A stretch of 38,743 bases of DNA from Candidatus Heimdallarchaeota archaeon LC_2 (GTDB lineage Archaea; Asgardarchaeota; Heimdallarchaeia; Heimdallarchaeales; Kariarchaeaceae). Shown here piece after piece: positions 1 to 8,260 of this stretch; position 1 is the stretch's first letter; each line of letters opens with the position of its first letter. Both the position numbers and the translations under genes were made by a program. The stretch is taken from assembly GCA_001940725.1 (NCBI GenBank), contig MDVR01000161.1, forward strand, positions 1 through 38,743. The letters run 5' to 3'. Below the pieces are notes generated by a model. The model was not told the DNA's origin and did no database searches. It was given only the letters and a program-made list of their open reading frames with translations.

Positions 1-470
1 GAAGAATGGAAAGAAGATATTGAAGCTACAGATATTGAAAAATTAATAGTCCAGAACCTGGTTTACCAACCATTCCAAGCATAAGAGATAGATTTGATAA
101 AATTCTTATCGTTCTTACTCCATGAACTTGATGTGTTAGACCCATAGCCCATGTAAATATTATATTTTCAGCAGTTACTAAATAATTGCAGAATATTTCA
201 AGCTCATCCTTGGATAACCCAGCTTGTTCTATTAATTTTTCAATATCTGTAGCTTCAATATCTTCTTTCCATTCTTCAAAATTATTGCAGTATCTTCTAA
301 GGAATTCTTCATTTCCATTGCCATCATTCCATATTCTAGCTGTAACTGCTTTTAGAAAACTCATATCACCTCCGCAATGTACCTGAAAATAATCTGAAGA
401 AATTTCACTCCCAAAAAATAAACTTTTAATTTTACTTGGAATTGAAAATTTTTCTAGTCCTAATTCCTTA
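1..470. repeat. 470-bp direct repeat, first copy (second copy 491-960)
   Basis: Bases 1-470 recur at 491-960 with no difference that I could find by eye. Both copies carry the same internal piece of the molybdopterin oxidoreductase gene (minus strand). Because the two copies end at the same point (TAATTCCTTA) and the joining sequence is an inverted copy of the gene's own interior, I read this as an assembly or chimera artefact at a contig end rather than a biological duplication. Confidence 0.9.
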
Positions 471-539
471 GAAGATACTGCAATAATTTTGAAGAATGGA
501 AAGAAGATATTGAAGCTACAGATATTGAAAAATTAATAG
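471..539. repeat. 69-bp inverted copy of 229-297 (and 719-787) at repeat junction
   Basis: The 69 bases here are the exact reverse complement of 229-297 and of 719-787. The first 49 bases of the window (1-49) are the last 49 bases of the same inverted segment. The pattern forward gene, inverted snippet, forward gene again is typical of a fold-back chimera or a mis-resolved assembly graph. Confidence 0.9.
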
Positions 540-1685
540 TCCAGAACCTGGTTTACCAACCATTCCAAGCATAAGAGATAGATTTGATAAAATTCTTATC
601 GTTCTTACTCCATGAACTTGATGTGTTAGACCCATAGCCCATGTAAATATTATATTTTCAGCAGTTACTAAATAATTGCAGAATATTTCAAGCTCATCCT
701 TGGATAACCCAGCTTGTTCTATTAATTTTTCAATATCTGTAGCTTCAATATCTTCTTTCCATTCTTCAAAATTATTGCAGTATCTTCTAAGGAATTCTTC
801 ATTTCCATTGCCATCATTCCATATTCTAGCTGTAACTGCTTTTAGAAAACTCATATCACCTCCGCAATGTACCTGAAAATAATCTGAAGAAATTTCACTC
901 CCAAAAAATAAACTTTTAATTTTACTTGGAATTGAAAATTTTTCTAGTCCTAATTCCTTAAAGGGATTAATGACAAGTACATGTCCTTTTCTCTTTCTTA
1001 AATTCATCAGATGTGTCATAAATCTAGGATGATTTGAGCTTGGGTTTGCTCCAATTAAGACAACAAGATCTGATTTTTCCACATCTTCCAAGGTCAGTGT
1101 TGCTGTTGCAGACCCGAAAGTTTCTCCTAAAGCAACTCCAGTTGCTTGATGACAGTAAAATGAGCAATTATTAACATTATTTGTCCCAAATTGTCTTGCG
1201 TACAGCTGCACTAAAAATGCAGCCTCATTAGATGATCTTCCTGAAGTATAGAAGAAGGTTCTGTCACTTGGAACTTTTCTAAACTGATCAAATATCTTGT
1301 CAAATGCTTCATCCCAGCTAATTGTATTAAAATGGCTATCCTCTGAATTACGATATAATGGATGAATTAATCTTCCTAATCCCTCTAATTCTCTACCAGA
1401 ATAAGTCTTCAAATGATCAATGGAATGGCTTTTCCAAAATTCTATAGGTATACCTGGCATGAGGTCTTGTGTTATGGCCTGCATGCCTTTCTTACATATT
1501 TGTAATCCTTCTCCCAATTCATTTTTTGCTCCTTTCATCCCGAAAGCACAGGTTTTACAAACATTTGATTTTCGAATTGCCTTGAGGAGATTAAATGGAC
1601 CTGCCTTTCTACCTAATTTCAATGAATATCTCACAGCAGGCCACCCTCCGCCTCTTTTTTTCACAATTCGTTTGGATTTACCCAT
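516..1685 (-). CDS. Molybdopterin oxidoreductase, FdhF/YdeP family (N-terminal part, 3' end lost)
   Basis: N-terminal half of a molybdopterin-dependent oxidoreductase, closest by eye to the FdhF/YdeP family (formate dehydrogenase alpha-like proteins of unclear substrate). Seen: a GGGWPAVRYSLKLGRKAG opening, a CKTCAFG motif resembling the family's N-terminal cysteines, then YTSGRSSNEAAFL, CSFYCHQATGVAL and VVLIGANPSSNHPR, which match the molybdopterin-binding region of YdeP-type proteins. I prefer ATG 1685 (MGKSKRIVKK); the frame is also open upstream to a TTG at 1712. The frame is genuine down to about 540; the last six residues and the stop at 516 come from the inverted junction segment, so roughly the C-terminal half of the protein is missing. 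The MobA-like gene at 3061 could supply its cofactor. Substrate cannot be told. Confidence 0.8.
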   Translation of the reverse strand: MGKSKRIVKKRGGGWPAVRYSLKLGRKAGPFNLLKAIRKSNVCKTCAFGMKGAKNELGEGLQICKKGMQAITQDLMPGIPIEFWKSHSIDHLKTYSGRELEGLGRLIHPLYRNSEDSHFNTISWDEAFDKIFDQFRKVPSDRTFFYTSGRSSNEAAFLVQLYARQFGTNNVNNCSFYCHQATGVALGETFGSATATLTLEDVEKSDLVVLIGANPSSNHPRFMTHLMNLRKRKGHVLVINPFKELGLEKFSIPSKIKSLFFGSEISSDYFQVHCGGDMSFLKAVTARIWNDGNGNEEFLRRYCNNFEEWKEDIEATDIEKLIEQAGLSKDELEIFCNYLVTAENIIFTWAMGLTHQVHGVRTIRILSNLSLMLGMVGKPGSGLLIFQYL

Positions 1686-1765
1686 AATAATTTCCGTGAA
1701 TGATACAAACAAAACTGGATAATTAAGAACTACTATTATAGAATCGAACTAAGTGTTTTCATTTA

Positions 1766-2848
1766 TTATTTGTATAAATCCTTTAATGATTTGTTGTTTC
1801 GAGTATCGAAGTTAACCGGTAATAATTCTGCGAATATCTTACTAGATTGTGATTCACCTAGTGAAATTTTAGTCAGGTAATATACAGAAACAATTAACAG
1901 TGGTTTTAATGGTCCTAGGAATACAAATCCAAATGCAGGGAGAATAAATAGTGCAACAAATCCAGAATCCGCGAAAACTATGGTTAATGGTAGTTGTACT
2001 ATTGAATTGGCAATCCCTCCAACAATACTAAGTAATACTGAAGCCGCAAAATAATAAATTAATCGGCCTTTCATTCTGTCCCAACTTGCAGAAACGGCTT
2101 CCCCTGCACTCATTCCATCTATCATGATGTATGCTGGACTTGAAACAATTCGCAGGAGTATATATGACATTGAAAGTGGTAATATTAAGATAGAAATGAT
2201 TCCTAATCCAATATTGACGAAAAATAATACAACCATAAATGTAATAGTTGCTACAATTATTAAAAGGTTGAAAAGCCCGAAAGGAATATAACTGGGCCAT
2301 TTTGATGTGCAATATCCAACCATCTCGTTCAAGGTCTCAACCCGGTTTGTTTCATGATTATCAATTATTCTATAAACAAAACTATTTGGCATAAATTGCA
2401 GTAATGAAACAATAAGCAAAGTTAAGATTGATGTAATAAGATCAACAAGTAATTGATCGAACTCATCATCGTAAACTGTATCTAGATCATAAGCTGAGAC
2501 AATCCCTCTCACGATTAGAAAGGAGAATATTGATACAACAATGTAAAATGAGCCAAAAAGAATAATTAGGGTTGAAAATTTTTGAACATATGCTTCTTTA
2601 GTACCTGTCAGTAGATTAGCTGCATTGTATTCTCTAACAGGGTTCATTTTATATTGTTGCTGAATTGGATGTTCTGTATGAGTAGGGGTATAATCCAATG
2701 TATTCTCAGCTTGGTACATATTAATATTCTTACTTGGTGATTTAAGCTCTAGAAGTTTTCCACATATAGTACAGAACTTATCCTTGTTTACAGACTTGGC
2801 ACCACAGTTTCCACAAAATTGCTGATCGTCACTATCCCCAGTTTCCAT
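1766..2848 (-). CDS. Zinc-ribbon multi-pass membrane protein
   Basis: 360-residue protein of unknown function. Residues 12-29 form a short zinc ribbon with two CxxC pairs (C12/C15 and C26/C29), of the kind often found at the N-terminus of archaeal membrane proteins. A polar linker (about 35-90) leads to hydrophobic segments near 93-118, 135-155, 190-232 and 262-330, probably six or so membrane helices. The ribbon would face the cytoplasm. ATG start at 2848 follows an AT-rich region shared with the divergent MobA-like gene. The topology is that of a permease-like or DUF-type membrane protein, but no catalytic motif is visible. It lies just upstream of, and is co-oriented with, the oxidoreductase gene (gap about 80 bp), so co-transcription is possible. 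Confidence 0.8.
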   Translation of the reverse strand: METGDSDDQQFCGNCGAKSVNKDKFCTICGKLLELKSPSKNINMYQAENTLDYTPTHTEHPIQQQYKMNPVREYNAANLLTGTKEAYVQKFSTLIILFGSFYIVVSIFSFLIVRGIVSAYDLDTVYDDEFDQLLVDLITSILTLLIVSLLQFMPNSFVYRIIDNHETNRVETLNEMVGYCTSKWPSYIPFGLFNLLIIVATITFMVVLFFVNIGLGIISILILPLSMSYILLRIVSSPAYIMIDGMSAGEAVSASWDRMKGRLIYYFAASVLLSIVGGIANSIVQLPLTIVFADSGFVALFILPAFGFVFLGPLKPLLIVSVYYLTKISLGESQSSKIFAELLPVNFDTRNNKSLKDLYK

Positions 2849-3060
2849 GCATCTATTAGGTAGAGTAAAATTGATAAAAATTTGGTCAGTTTGTTAATTA
2901 AATGTTATAACTGAAATCAAAGCATTTCATAACACGATTCAAAACAATCATTATAAGATAATTATCAACAAAGCAATCAAAAACAAGAAATTTGTAATCC
3001 CTTCATAAGGATCGTACTCAATAATTAAGAATTTCTAATAAGAAATCGAAAGGTGGAAGA

Positions 3061-3933
3061 ATGAATTTAGATCAACGTAAAGATAATTGTCTTATTATAT
3101 TAGCAGGTGGGGAATCGAGGCGATTTAATAATCGAATTAAGGCACTTGAAATTTATAATCGATTATCATTGCTAGGTAATAGAATAGCGTTAGCAAATAA
3201 AATATTCTCAACAATTATTGTTTCAGTTAGCTCATTAGAAATTAAGTTGCAATGTGAGAAGCAATTGAAATCAGAAGATATTGACATATCCAAAGTTTCC
3301 TTTATTCTAGATAAAGAAAAAGCTCAAGGGCCTATGAAAGCTTTGATTTATATTTTCCCACTAATCAAAACCAAATATTGTGCTGTAATTGGTGTTGACA
3401 ATCTGCTGATTAGAAACAACGATTTTCAAAATCTACAAGAAAAATTAATCTCTACAGAAGCTAGTTTGATCTCTGTATTACTAAACAAGACAAGAGTAGT
3501 AGCATCATTTTTCACATTTGATGTAAGAAAAATTCTTGATTTATTCACTATCAATCCATTCATTAAAAATTTTGAAAGAATCACGGATTTATTTAGACTT
3601 GTCCCAATTGTTGGGCTGCTTGATGTTAGTGGAGTTGGACAATATTTTAATGTCAATACTCCTGAGGATCTTTATTTTATTGAAATCGAGAAGATCAATA
3701 ATATTGAATCTGATAATATTATCACAATAAACTCGATCTATTTCTTAATCAATAAAAGTTCGTGCGAATCATTCATTCATGAATTGAAGTGTTGGTCCAC
3801 CCCTTACAAGATTGAACATATTGTCAATAATATTTTGAAGGATGCTAAAAAGGAATTGAATGAGGATTTTGTTAATTGTAATTTAAATGATTATTTGGAT
3901 ATCGAAGTTATGAAAGAGGAAGATAAAGACTGA
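3061..3933 (+). CDS. MobA-like nucleotidyltransferase (probable molybdenum cofactor guanylyltransferase family)
   Basis: 290 residues with the MobA fold: LAGGESRRF at 14-22 followed by K28 (family motif LAGGxSxRxGxxK), GVDN at 111-113 in place of the usual DxP metal-binding loop, and NVNTPEDL at 196-203, the standard C-terminal MobA signature. Members attach GMP or CMP to molybdopterin. The glycine of the N-terminal motif is replaced and the D-x-P loop is DNL, so this is a divergent member; specificity is uncertain. Residues 210-290 form an extra tail that I do not recognise. A GGTGG sequence lies 6-10 bases before the ATG. It is divergent from the zinc-ribbon and oxidoreductase genes, which makes a role in supplying that oxidoreductase reasonable but unproven. 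Confidence 0.75.
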   Translation: MNLDQRKDNCLIILAGGESRRFNNRIKALEIYNRLSLLGNRIALANKIFSTIIVSVSSLEIKLQCEKQLKSEDIDISKVSFILDKEKAQGPMKALIYIFPLIKTKYCAVIGVDNLLIRNNDFQNLQEKLISTEASLISVLLNKTRVVASFFTFDVRKILDLFTINPFIKNFERITDLFRLVPIVGLLDVSGVGQYFNVNTPEDLYFIEIEKINNIESDNIITINSIYFLINKSSCESFIHELKCWSTPYKIEHIVNNILKDAKKELNEDFVNCNLNDYLDIEVMKEEDKD

Positions 3934-3948
3934 TAAAGAATGAAAATT

Positions 3949-4386
3949 TCAACTTGCTTGTACTTCAATAGGTTTGTCTCTGATATTATGTGAAGATGGA
4001 TCTCTATTAACTGCAATTGTTGTAGGGCTTAATCGTTTTAACTGATTTTTATCTGTAAACAATATTAAATCTGAAGATATTTGTTTTAGTGCTAGATCGT
4101 GACGTTTTGCAATGATCTCTAAATTATAGAGGAATTCACTTAATTTATCAGCCTGCGAATATAGAGCTCGAATGTTTAGAAATATAGAATTACCTTGATT
4201 GATTAATTCTACAAATTGCTGAGGATCAACTATTTGTTTTAAGGTGACAAATTGTAATTTCCCATCTGAATAAAGCTGATGTCCAGTTTCCTGAATGGGA
4301 GACGAATTTTTAGAAAATCGACCAACAATCATGCTAACCATTGATGCACCTGAAACTACAGCCAAACTGATAGGATCTACCATCAT
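3949..4386 (-). CDS. sepF: SepF-like cell division protein
   Basis: 145 residues. The core (about 45-115) reads VTLKQIVDPQQFVELI, then IFLNIRALYSQADKLSEFLY and a strand ending DLILFTD, which matches the SepF layout: a beta strand with hydrophobic-x-x-hydrophobic residues, a helix that in SepF packs in the dimer, and a terminal strand normally reading FLltP. SepF anchors FtsZ to the membrane through an N-terminal amphipathic helix; here residues 3-20 (VDPISLAVVSGASMVSMI) are hydrophobic and could serve as such an anchor. In archaea SepF is the usual FtsZ tether. The family call is by pattern only and the sequence is divergent, so confidence is moderate. The gene converges on the MobA-like gene, leaving 15 bp between stops. 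Two adjacent ATG codons could act as start. Confidence 0.55.
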   Translation of the reverse strand: MMVDPISLAVVSGASMVSMIVGRFSKNSSPIQETGHQLYSDGKLQFVTLKQIVDPQQFVELINQGNSIFLNIRALYSQADKLSEFLYNLEIIAKRHDLALKQISSDLILFTDKNQLKRLSPTTIAVNRDPSSHNIRDKPIEVQAS

Positions 4387-4674
4387 AAGAATTAGACTAA
4401 TTGATACATAAAATTAGATAGCATACGTGTGAAACACTGGGGTATTACCGATATGATTTGATAATATAACAAATAGAATTCAACTCTATTATATTTTCTG
4501 CTTTCCTAGATGGATTTTTCTTTTTTATCAAATCAAGATTTATGACATAACAAAACATGATTTATTATCATTCGATTTTCAAGTTCAAAGCTATATTTTA
4601 AATATTTGTAATTCATTGTAATAATGGTTAGAGTTATTGATTCTAACATGTAATTTATTGTCGGGTGGACAAAA

Positions 4675-5838
4675 ATAAGAGAAGTCGGAATTATAGGAGT
4701 TGGGCACACAAAATTTGGCAATCTAGGCCGTGTCACAAGTCGAGAACTAATTACAACAGCTGCACGTGAAGCCATGGAAATGGCCAACATAAACCGGGAT
4801 GATATTGATTCTATCTATGCAGGGATGCTCAGCCCTGATATTTTTGAACATCAATCACATGCTGCTCCAGGTATACCTGATTACCTTGCATTAAATAATA
4901 TACCCTCAACTAGGGTAGAAGCCGCCTGTGCTTCGGGAGGGCTCGCATCATTACATGGAATTATTGGAGTAGGGTCTGGATTATTTGATACCGTGTTAAG
5001 TGTAGGTGCAGAGAAGATGACAAATCTTCCAACTTCACATATAACTGAAGCACTAGCAATGTGTGCCGATGATATCTATGAAGTTTCATCTGGTATTACC
5101 TTCCCAGGTGCATTTGCAATGATGGCACGTGCTCATGAAAGAGAATTTGGAACTAATGCCGAAATGAGAGCTTCTGTTGCTGTGAAAGCGCATAAAAATG
5201 CCTTGGATAACGAGGTTGCACAATTTCGAAAAGAAATTACCATTGAAAAAGCTGTTAATTCATTGATGATTGCAGATCCATTGACTCTTTATGATTGCTC
5301 TCCTATTACAGATGGGGCTGCTGCATTAATTATAGTTCCTTGGGAGAAGGCGAAGAAATTTGATGGTCCAAAGGTTAAAATCAGATCATTCGCACAAGCT
5401 TCAGATATGATGTCTTTGCATGATCGTACAGACTTCACTGGTTTTGTGACAACCAAAATCGCAGCAAGAAAAGCATTTGAAAGAGCAAATCTTCAACCTA
5501 AAGATATCGATTTTGTCGAAGTGCATGATTGTTTTACTATTGCAGAAATCATGGCAATTGAGGATTTAGGCTTCTTCGAAAAAGGAAAAGGAGGTCAAGT
5601 AACCATTGATGGTGAGACTGCTGTCGATGGTCATCTTCCCGTTAATGCAAGTGGTGGATTGAAAGCCAAAGGGCATCCAATAGGTGCGACAGGTGTTTCG
5701 CAAATAGTTGAAGTTTTCAAGCAATTAAATGATATGGCTGGTAAAAGGCAATTATCTGATGTAAATCTGGGAATGACACAAAATTTGGGTGGTAGTGGTA
5801 GTACAATTGTTTGTCATATTTTAGAAAGGGGTAATTGA
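4675..5838 (+). CDS. Thiolase family protein (archaeal acetyl-CoA acetyltransferase / SCP2-type)
   Basis: Condenses or cleaves acyl-CoA units. Seen: the nucleophilic cysteine in EAACASGGLASLHG, HDCF (the family's second active-site motif) and GHPIGATGV near the C-terminus. Typical archaeal thiolases begin REVxIIGVGxTKFG; exactly that sequence is encoded in frame from 4678, yet the first in-frame ATG is at 4774, about 33 codons inside the conserved domain, and there is no in-frame ATG, GTG or TTG between the stop at 4651 and 4774. I therefore start at ATA 4675. A GTG at 4665 would give M-D-K-I-R-E-V-G if one A of the five-A run at 4671-4675 were removed, so a one-base insertion (error or real) is the likely cause. 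The stop is followed directly by the DUF35 gene, its usual partner. In archaea such pairs act with HMG-CoA synthase in the mevalonate pathway, but no HMGS gene is present here. Confidence 0.85.
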   Translation: MREVGIIGVGHTKFGNLGRVTSRELITTAAREAMEMANINRDDIDSIYAGMLSPDIFEHQSHAAPGIPDYLALNNIPSTRVEAACASGGLASLHGIIGVGSGLFDTVLSVGAEKMTNLPTSHITEALAMCADDIYEVSSGITFPGAFAMMARAHEREFGTNAEMRASVAVKAHKNALDNEVAQFRKEITIEKAVNSLMIADPLTLYDCSPITDGAAALIIVPWEKAKKFDGPKVKIRSFAQASDMMSLHDRTDFTGFVTTKIAARKAFERANLQPKDIDFVEVHDCFTIAEIMAIEDLGFFEKGKGGQVTIDGETAVDGHLPVNASGGLKAKGHPIGATGVSQIVEVFKQLNDMAGKRQLSDVNLGMTQNLGGSGSTIVCHILERGN

Positions 5839-6222
5839 ATGAAGGAAATTACACGCGTTGTCAAAGCATATGAAGATAGTATCAATCAAAATCGTATTGT
5901 TGGTTCGGTATGCAGTGATTGTGGTACGATTGCTGTTCCTCCAAGACCTATATGTAGGAAATGTAATTCAGATGATATTGATATTACAACTGTTGATGGA
6001 ATGGGAAAACTTGTTACATGGACAGTAATTCACATTGCTCCGCCGACACATTTGGATCGGGTTCCATATATTCTAGGGATAGTGAAATTATCTAATGGAC
6101 AAAGTCTTACGGGAATCGTTGATTTGCCAGAGGGTGTAGAACCCCAATTCGATATGAATTTAGTTGCAGCTTTTGAAGAGGGTCAAGAGGGTGCTTCCAG
6201 GCTCAGATGGCGGATAAATTAA
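5839..6222 (+). CDS. DUF35 zinc-ribbon OB-fold protein, thiolase partner
   Basis: 127 residues. An N-terminal helix is followed by a rubredoxin-like zinc ribbon with C25, C28, C39 and C42 (CSDCG and CRKC) and an OB-fold domain from about residue 50 (VTWTVIHIAPP, PYILGIVKL, GIVDLP). In archaea DUF35 proteins bridge thiolase and HMG-CoA synthase and channel the acetoacetyl-CoA intermediate; other members partner SCP2-type thiolases. The ATG follows the thiolase stop with no gap, so the two are translated from one message. The lack of an HMGS gene nearby leaves open whether this pair works in mevalonate synthesis or fatty-acid-like metabolism. Confidence 0.88.
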   Translation: MKEITRVVKAYEDSINQNRIVGSVCSDCGTIAVPPRPICRKCNSDDIDITTVDGMGKLVTWTVIHIAPPTHLDRVPYILGIVKLSNGQSLTGIVDLPEGVEPQFDMNLVAAFEEGQEGASRLRWRIN

Positions 6223-6353
6223 AACAAATTCAATATGGTATCCTTAATTGAATTATCTAAGCTAATTGTAGAAGATCTACTTGTATATTACGAATTTTTG
6301 CCCAACAATAATAATTTAACAGAACAATCATTCTACAATTATTGAAAATTATC

Positions 6354-6386
6354 ATTCTTCTAGGAGAAATTTCTATTTAGAAGAAT
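6354..6386. promoter_or_regulatory. Nested palindrome upstream of the DUF1330 gene
   Basis: A 9-bp inverted repeat (ATTCTTCTA at 6354-6362, TAGAAGAAT at 6378-6386) encloses a perfect 10-bp palindrome AGAAATTTCT at 6365-6374. It lies in the 239-bp gap between the DUF35 gene and the next ORF. It could be an operator or an RNA hairpin; no T-tract follows on the plus strand, so a terminator is less likely. The rest of the gap shows nothing else. Confidence 0.35.
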
Positions 6387-6461
6387 CATTCCGATATGCT
6401 TTTAACTAAAATCTTGAATTGAGGATTATATCGATCCTTATTAAAGAATGATCGTTCCATA

Positions 6462-6791
6462 ATGGAGTTAAAAAAAATGACAGAAAATACAAAAAAAGGC
6501 ACACTAATTTTAGCAGCCGAATTTAGAGAAGGTGGGCTTTCTACACCTGAGTACAAAGAATATTCTGAAAAATCAATTGCAAATTTTGAGTCATATGGCG
6601 GTGTTATAAAAGCACAATATAAGATTGAAAAAAATTTAGGAGATGGAACCACTCCCAGCGCAATATTTGTTGCTGAGTTCCCATCTAAGGAGAAGGCGGT
6701 TGCTGCTTTTACAAGTGATGAATATAATTCGCTTTTACCATTGCGAAATGTAGCTTTTAAAGAAGTAAAAATATTAATTTCAATGGATTAA
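6462..6791 (+). CDS. DUF1330 family protein
   Basis: 109 residues with the ferredoxin-like dimeric alpha-beta-barrel layout of DUF1330 proteins: an opening strand (KKGTLILAAEF), a helix containing YKEYSEKSIANFESYGG (family pattern Y..Y...v...l..yGG), then IFVAEFPSKEKAVAAFTSDEYNSLLPLR. The last part is the family's EFPS...A..W..S.EY..L..lR signature. Function of the family is unknown; related folds are monooxygenases or EthD-like proteins. ATG codons at 6462 and 6477 are both possible starts; the second begins MTENTKKG and fits the family length (about 100) better. Transcribed alone, with the minus-strand tRNA-Leu immediately downstream. Confidence 0.75.
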   Translation: MELKKMTENTKKGTLILAAEFREGGLSTPEYKEYSEKSIANFESYGGVIKAQYKIEKNLGDGTTPSAIFVAEFPSKEKAVAAFTSDEYNSLLPLRNVAFKEVKILISMD

Positions 6792-6820
6792 AAGAATACG
6801 AAATATTATTATAAAAAAAT

Positions 6821-6904
6821 GCGGAGGATGGGATTTGAACCCACGAACATCTAGATGACTAGGACCTAAACCTAGCGCCGTTGACCAGGCTGGGCGACCC
6901 CCGC
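6821..6904 (-). tRNA. tRNA-Leu (anticodon UAG)
   Basis: Read on the minus strand, the 84-base sequence folds as a class II tRNA: acceptor GCGGGGG pairs with CCTCCGC, anticodon stem CTAGG/CCTAG closes the loop TTTAGGT with anticodon TAG, a long variable arm follows, and the T arm carries GTTCAAAT. CCA is not encoded. The length and variable arm fit tRNA-Leu reading CUA codons. No intron is present. Confidence 0.93.
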
Positions 6905-7097
6905 AAGGATTATTTGCTGAAAATCAGCAAGTTATGAATTGAATATTAAGTTATAACTTAATCGTTATTGATCTATCGTTTTATTGGCTTCCTAGGTGTT
7001 ATCAGAGTTATTTTATTTTATTTTTTTATAAGTGGATAGAAAATGACACTGAACAAACATTTATAGATTTTTAATCAAATGGTCGTTTGATAGAGAT

Positions 7098-7811
7098 TTG
7101 AGTCGAAGAATAAAAAAGAAAAAATCTAACTCAACATGGCCAACAGGATCAGATGATACTGCTAAGTTTGATACAAATATGTATGATCATCTAAAACCCA
7201 AAAACATAGCTAAAGCAAAGGCCACAAAAGTATCAGCAGCAGTCAATACTAACAGCTTAACCAAATTCTATGTTATTGGAATTGTGGGAATTCTTCTGGT
7301 TGGAATGGCCATGACAGGAGTATTCACTGGAGATTTAGGTGTTAATAATGAAAACAATGATAATAATGGAAATCCAATTTTCGATGAAAATGGCGCGCAA
7401 TTTGCTCTATTGAAGGATCAATGGCTTGATTCTCATTCAGATGTTACTGCTCACTATCATATTTTCCTCACAATAACTTTGAGTGGAGAGTCAATTTCTA
7501 TACCTGCAGATGTAGGTGTAGATACATCGAGTGGTAGAATGAGACTTATGCATACCCACGATACAAGCCAAAAAATTCATATTGAATTACCATCTGATTT
7601 CACAGGAACTCCCACATTAGGGGACTTTTTTGCGATTTGGTCAGATTGGAGCTCTAGTAATTATAATATCGGTTCATCAAGTTTACTAGGCCAAAATGGA
7701 GTGATTACTCTGACTGTAAATAGTGTTGTTATCGATATTGCCAATCCTGCTGCGTATAATCTTGTTAACAATGGTGTTTCTGACGATGTCATTATTATTA
7801 GTTTGGTTTAA
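7098..7811 (+). CDS. Membrane-anchored extracellular protein with His-rich HxH / HTHD domain
   Basis: 237 residues, likely starting at TTG 7098 (no ATG precedes the conserved part). A basic cytoplasmic head (RRIKKKK), one membrane helix at about 57-78 (FYVIGIVGILLVGMAMTG), an Asn-rich linker, then an outward-facing domain. That domain has HYHIFLTI, IPADVGVD, MRLMHTHDTSQKIHIELP and LGDFFAIW. I know this arrangement (HxH strand, HTHD, IH, then LGDFFxxW) from secreted or anchored proteins of other archaea and bacteria, but I cannot name a proven function; the clustered histidines suggest metal binding. It faces the small zinc-finger gene 31 bp downstream and may be co-transcribed with it. Orientation is type II: N-terminus inside. 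Confidence 0.7.
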   Translation: MSRRIKKKKSNSTWPTGSDDTAKFDTNMYDHLKPKNIAKAKATKVSAAVNTNSLTKFYVIGIVGILLVGMAMTGVFTGDLGVNNENNDNNGNPIFDENGAQFALLKDQWLDSHSDVTAHYHIFLTITLSGESISIPADVGVDTSSGRMRLMHTHDTSQKIHIELPSDFTGTPTLGDFFAIWSDWSSSNYNIGSSSLLGQNGVITLTVNSVVIDIANPAAYNLVNNGVSDDVIIISLV

Positions 7812-7842
7812 ACAAAATTATTAACAATAACTGTGATCAATA

Positions 7843-8133
7843 ATGAATGGATGCGAATTTTGTGGAAAGCAAGACTCTGATATTTGGATTAAAATCCAGG
7901 ATAATTCTCGATTATTCTGTTCCAAAGATCATGGAATTAAATTTCAAAGTATTCTCAATTCAATAAAATTCCACGCTGGCTGGTCAACTGTTGATATGTT
8001 AATCAGTAAGAAGAAATCCCAAAGATGGAATTGTAAGGCGTTTCGGGGTATGGCTGAACTTGAATTCGATCTAGATTTTGATTCTGAGAATAACATTATT
8101 ACTTTTGAACCCATTTTCAAACCTGAAGAATAA
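7843..8133 (+). CDS. Small protein with TRASH-like CxxC...CxxxH metal site
   Basis: 96 residues. The N-terminal part has CEFCG at 4-8 and FCSKDH at 25-30, giving four potential zinc or other metal ligands (C4, C7, C26, H30) in the spacing of small treble-clef or TRASH-like fingers. The rest is acidic and shows no motif I recognise. It follows the membrane-anchored His-rich protein by 31 bp in the same direction, so the two may form an operon. A role in metal sensing or nucleic acid binding is possible; neither is shown. Confidence 0.6.
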   Translation: MNGCEFCGKQDSDIWIKIQDNSRLFCSKDHGIKFQSILNSIKFHAGWSTVDMLISKKKSQRWNCKAFRGMAELEFDLDFDSENNIITFEPIFKPEE

Positions 8134-8260
8134 GATAATCTATAAAAAAGTTGACAAATTTAATCCAATTTATTATATTTCAAATTCGTGATACACAAAC
8201 TGTTTTCTTAAAAACTGATACTAAATAAGAAATTTGTTCACATTCTAATGTAAACATTAA

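Noticed and set aside
26..364. Separate small gene identical to part of the oxidoreductase
   Set aside because: It is only the first copy of the 470-bp repeat reading the same gene fragment.
4533..4790. Minus-strand ORF over the thiolase start
   Set aside because: It is antisense to the conserved thiolase N-terminus and has low-complexity composition.
5839..6222. HMG-CoA synthase operon
   Set aside because: Only the thiolase and DUF35 genes are present; no HMGS is encoded upstream or downstream, so the mevalonate assignment cannot be made firmly.
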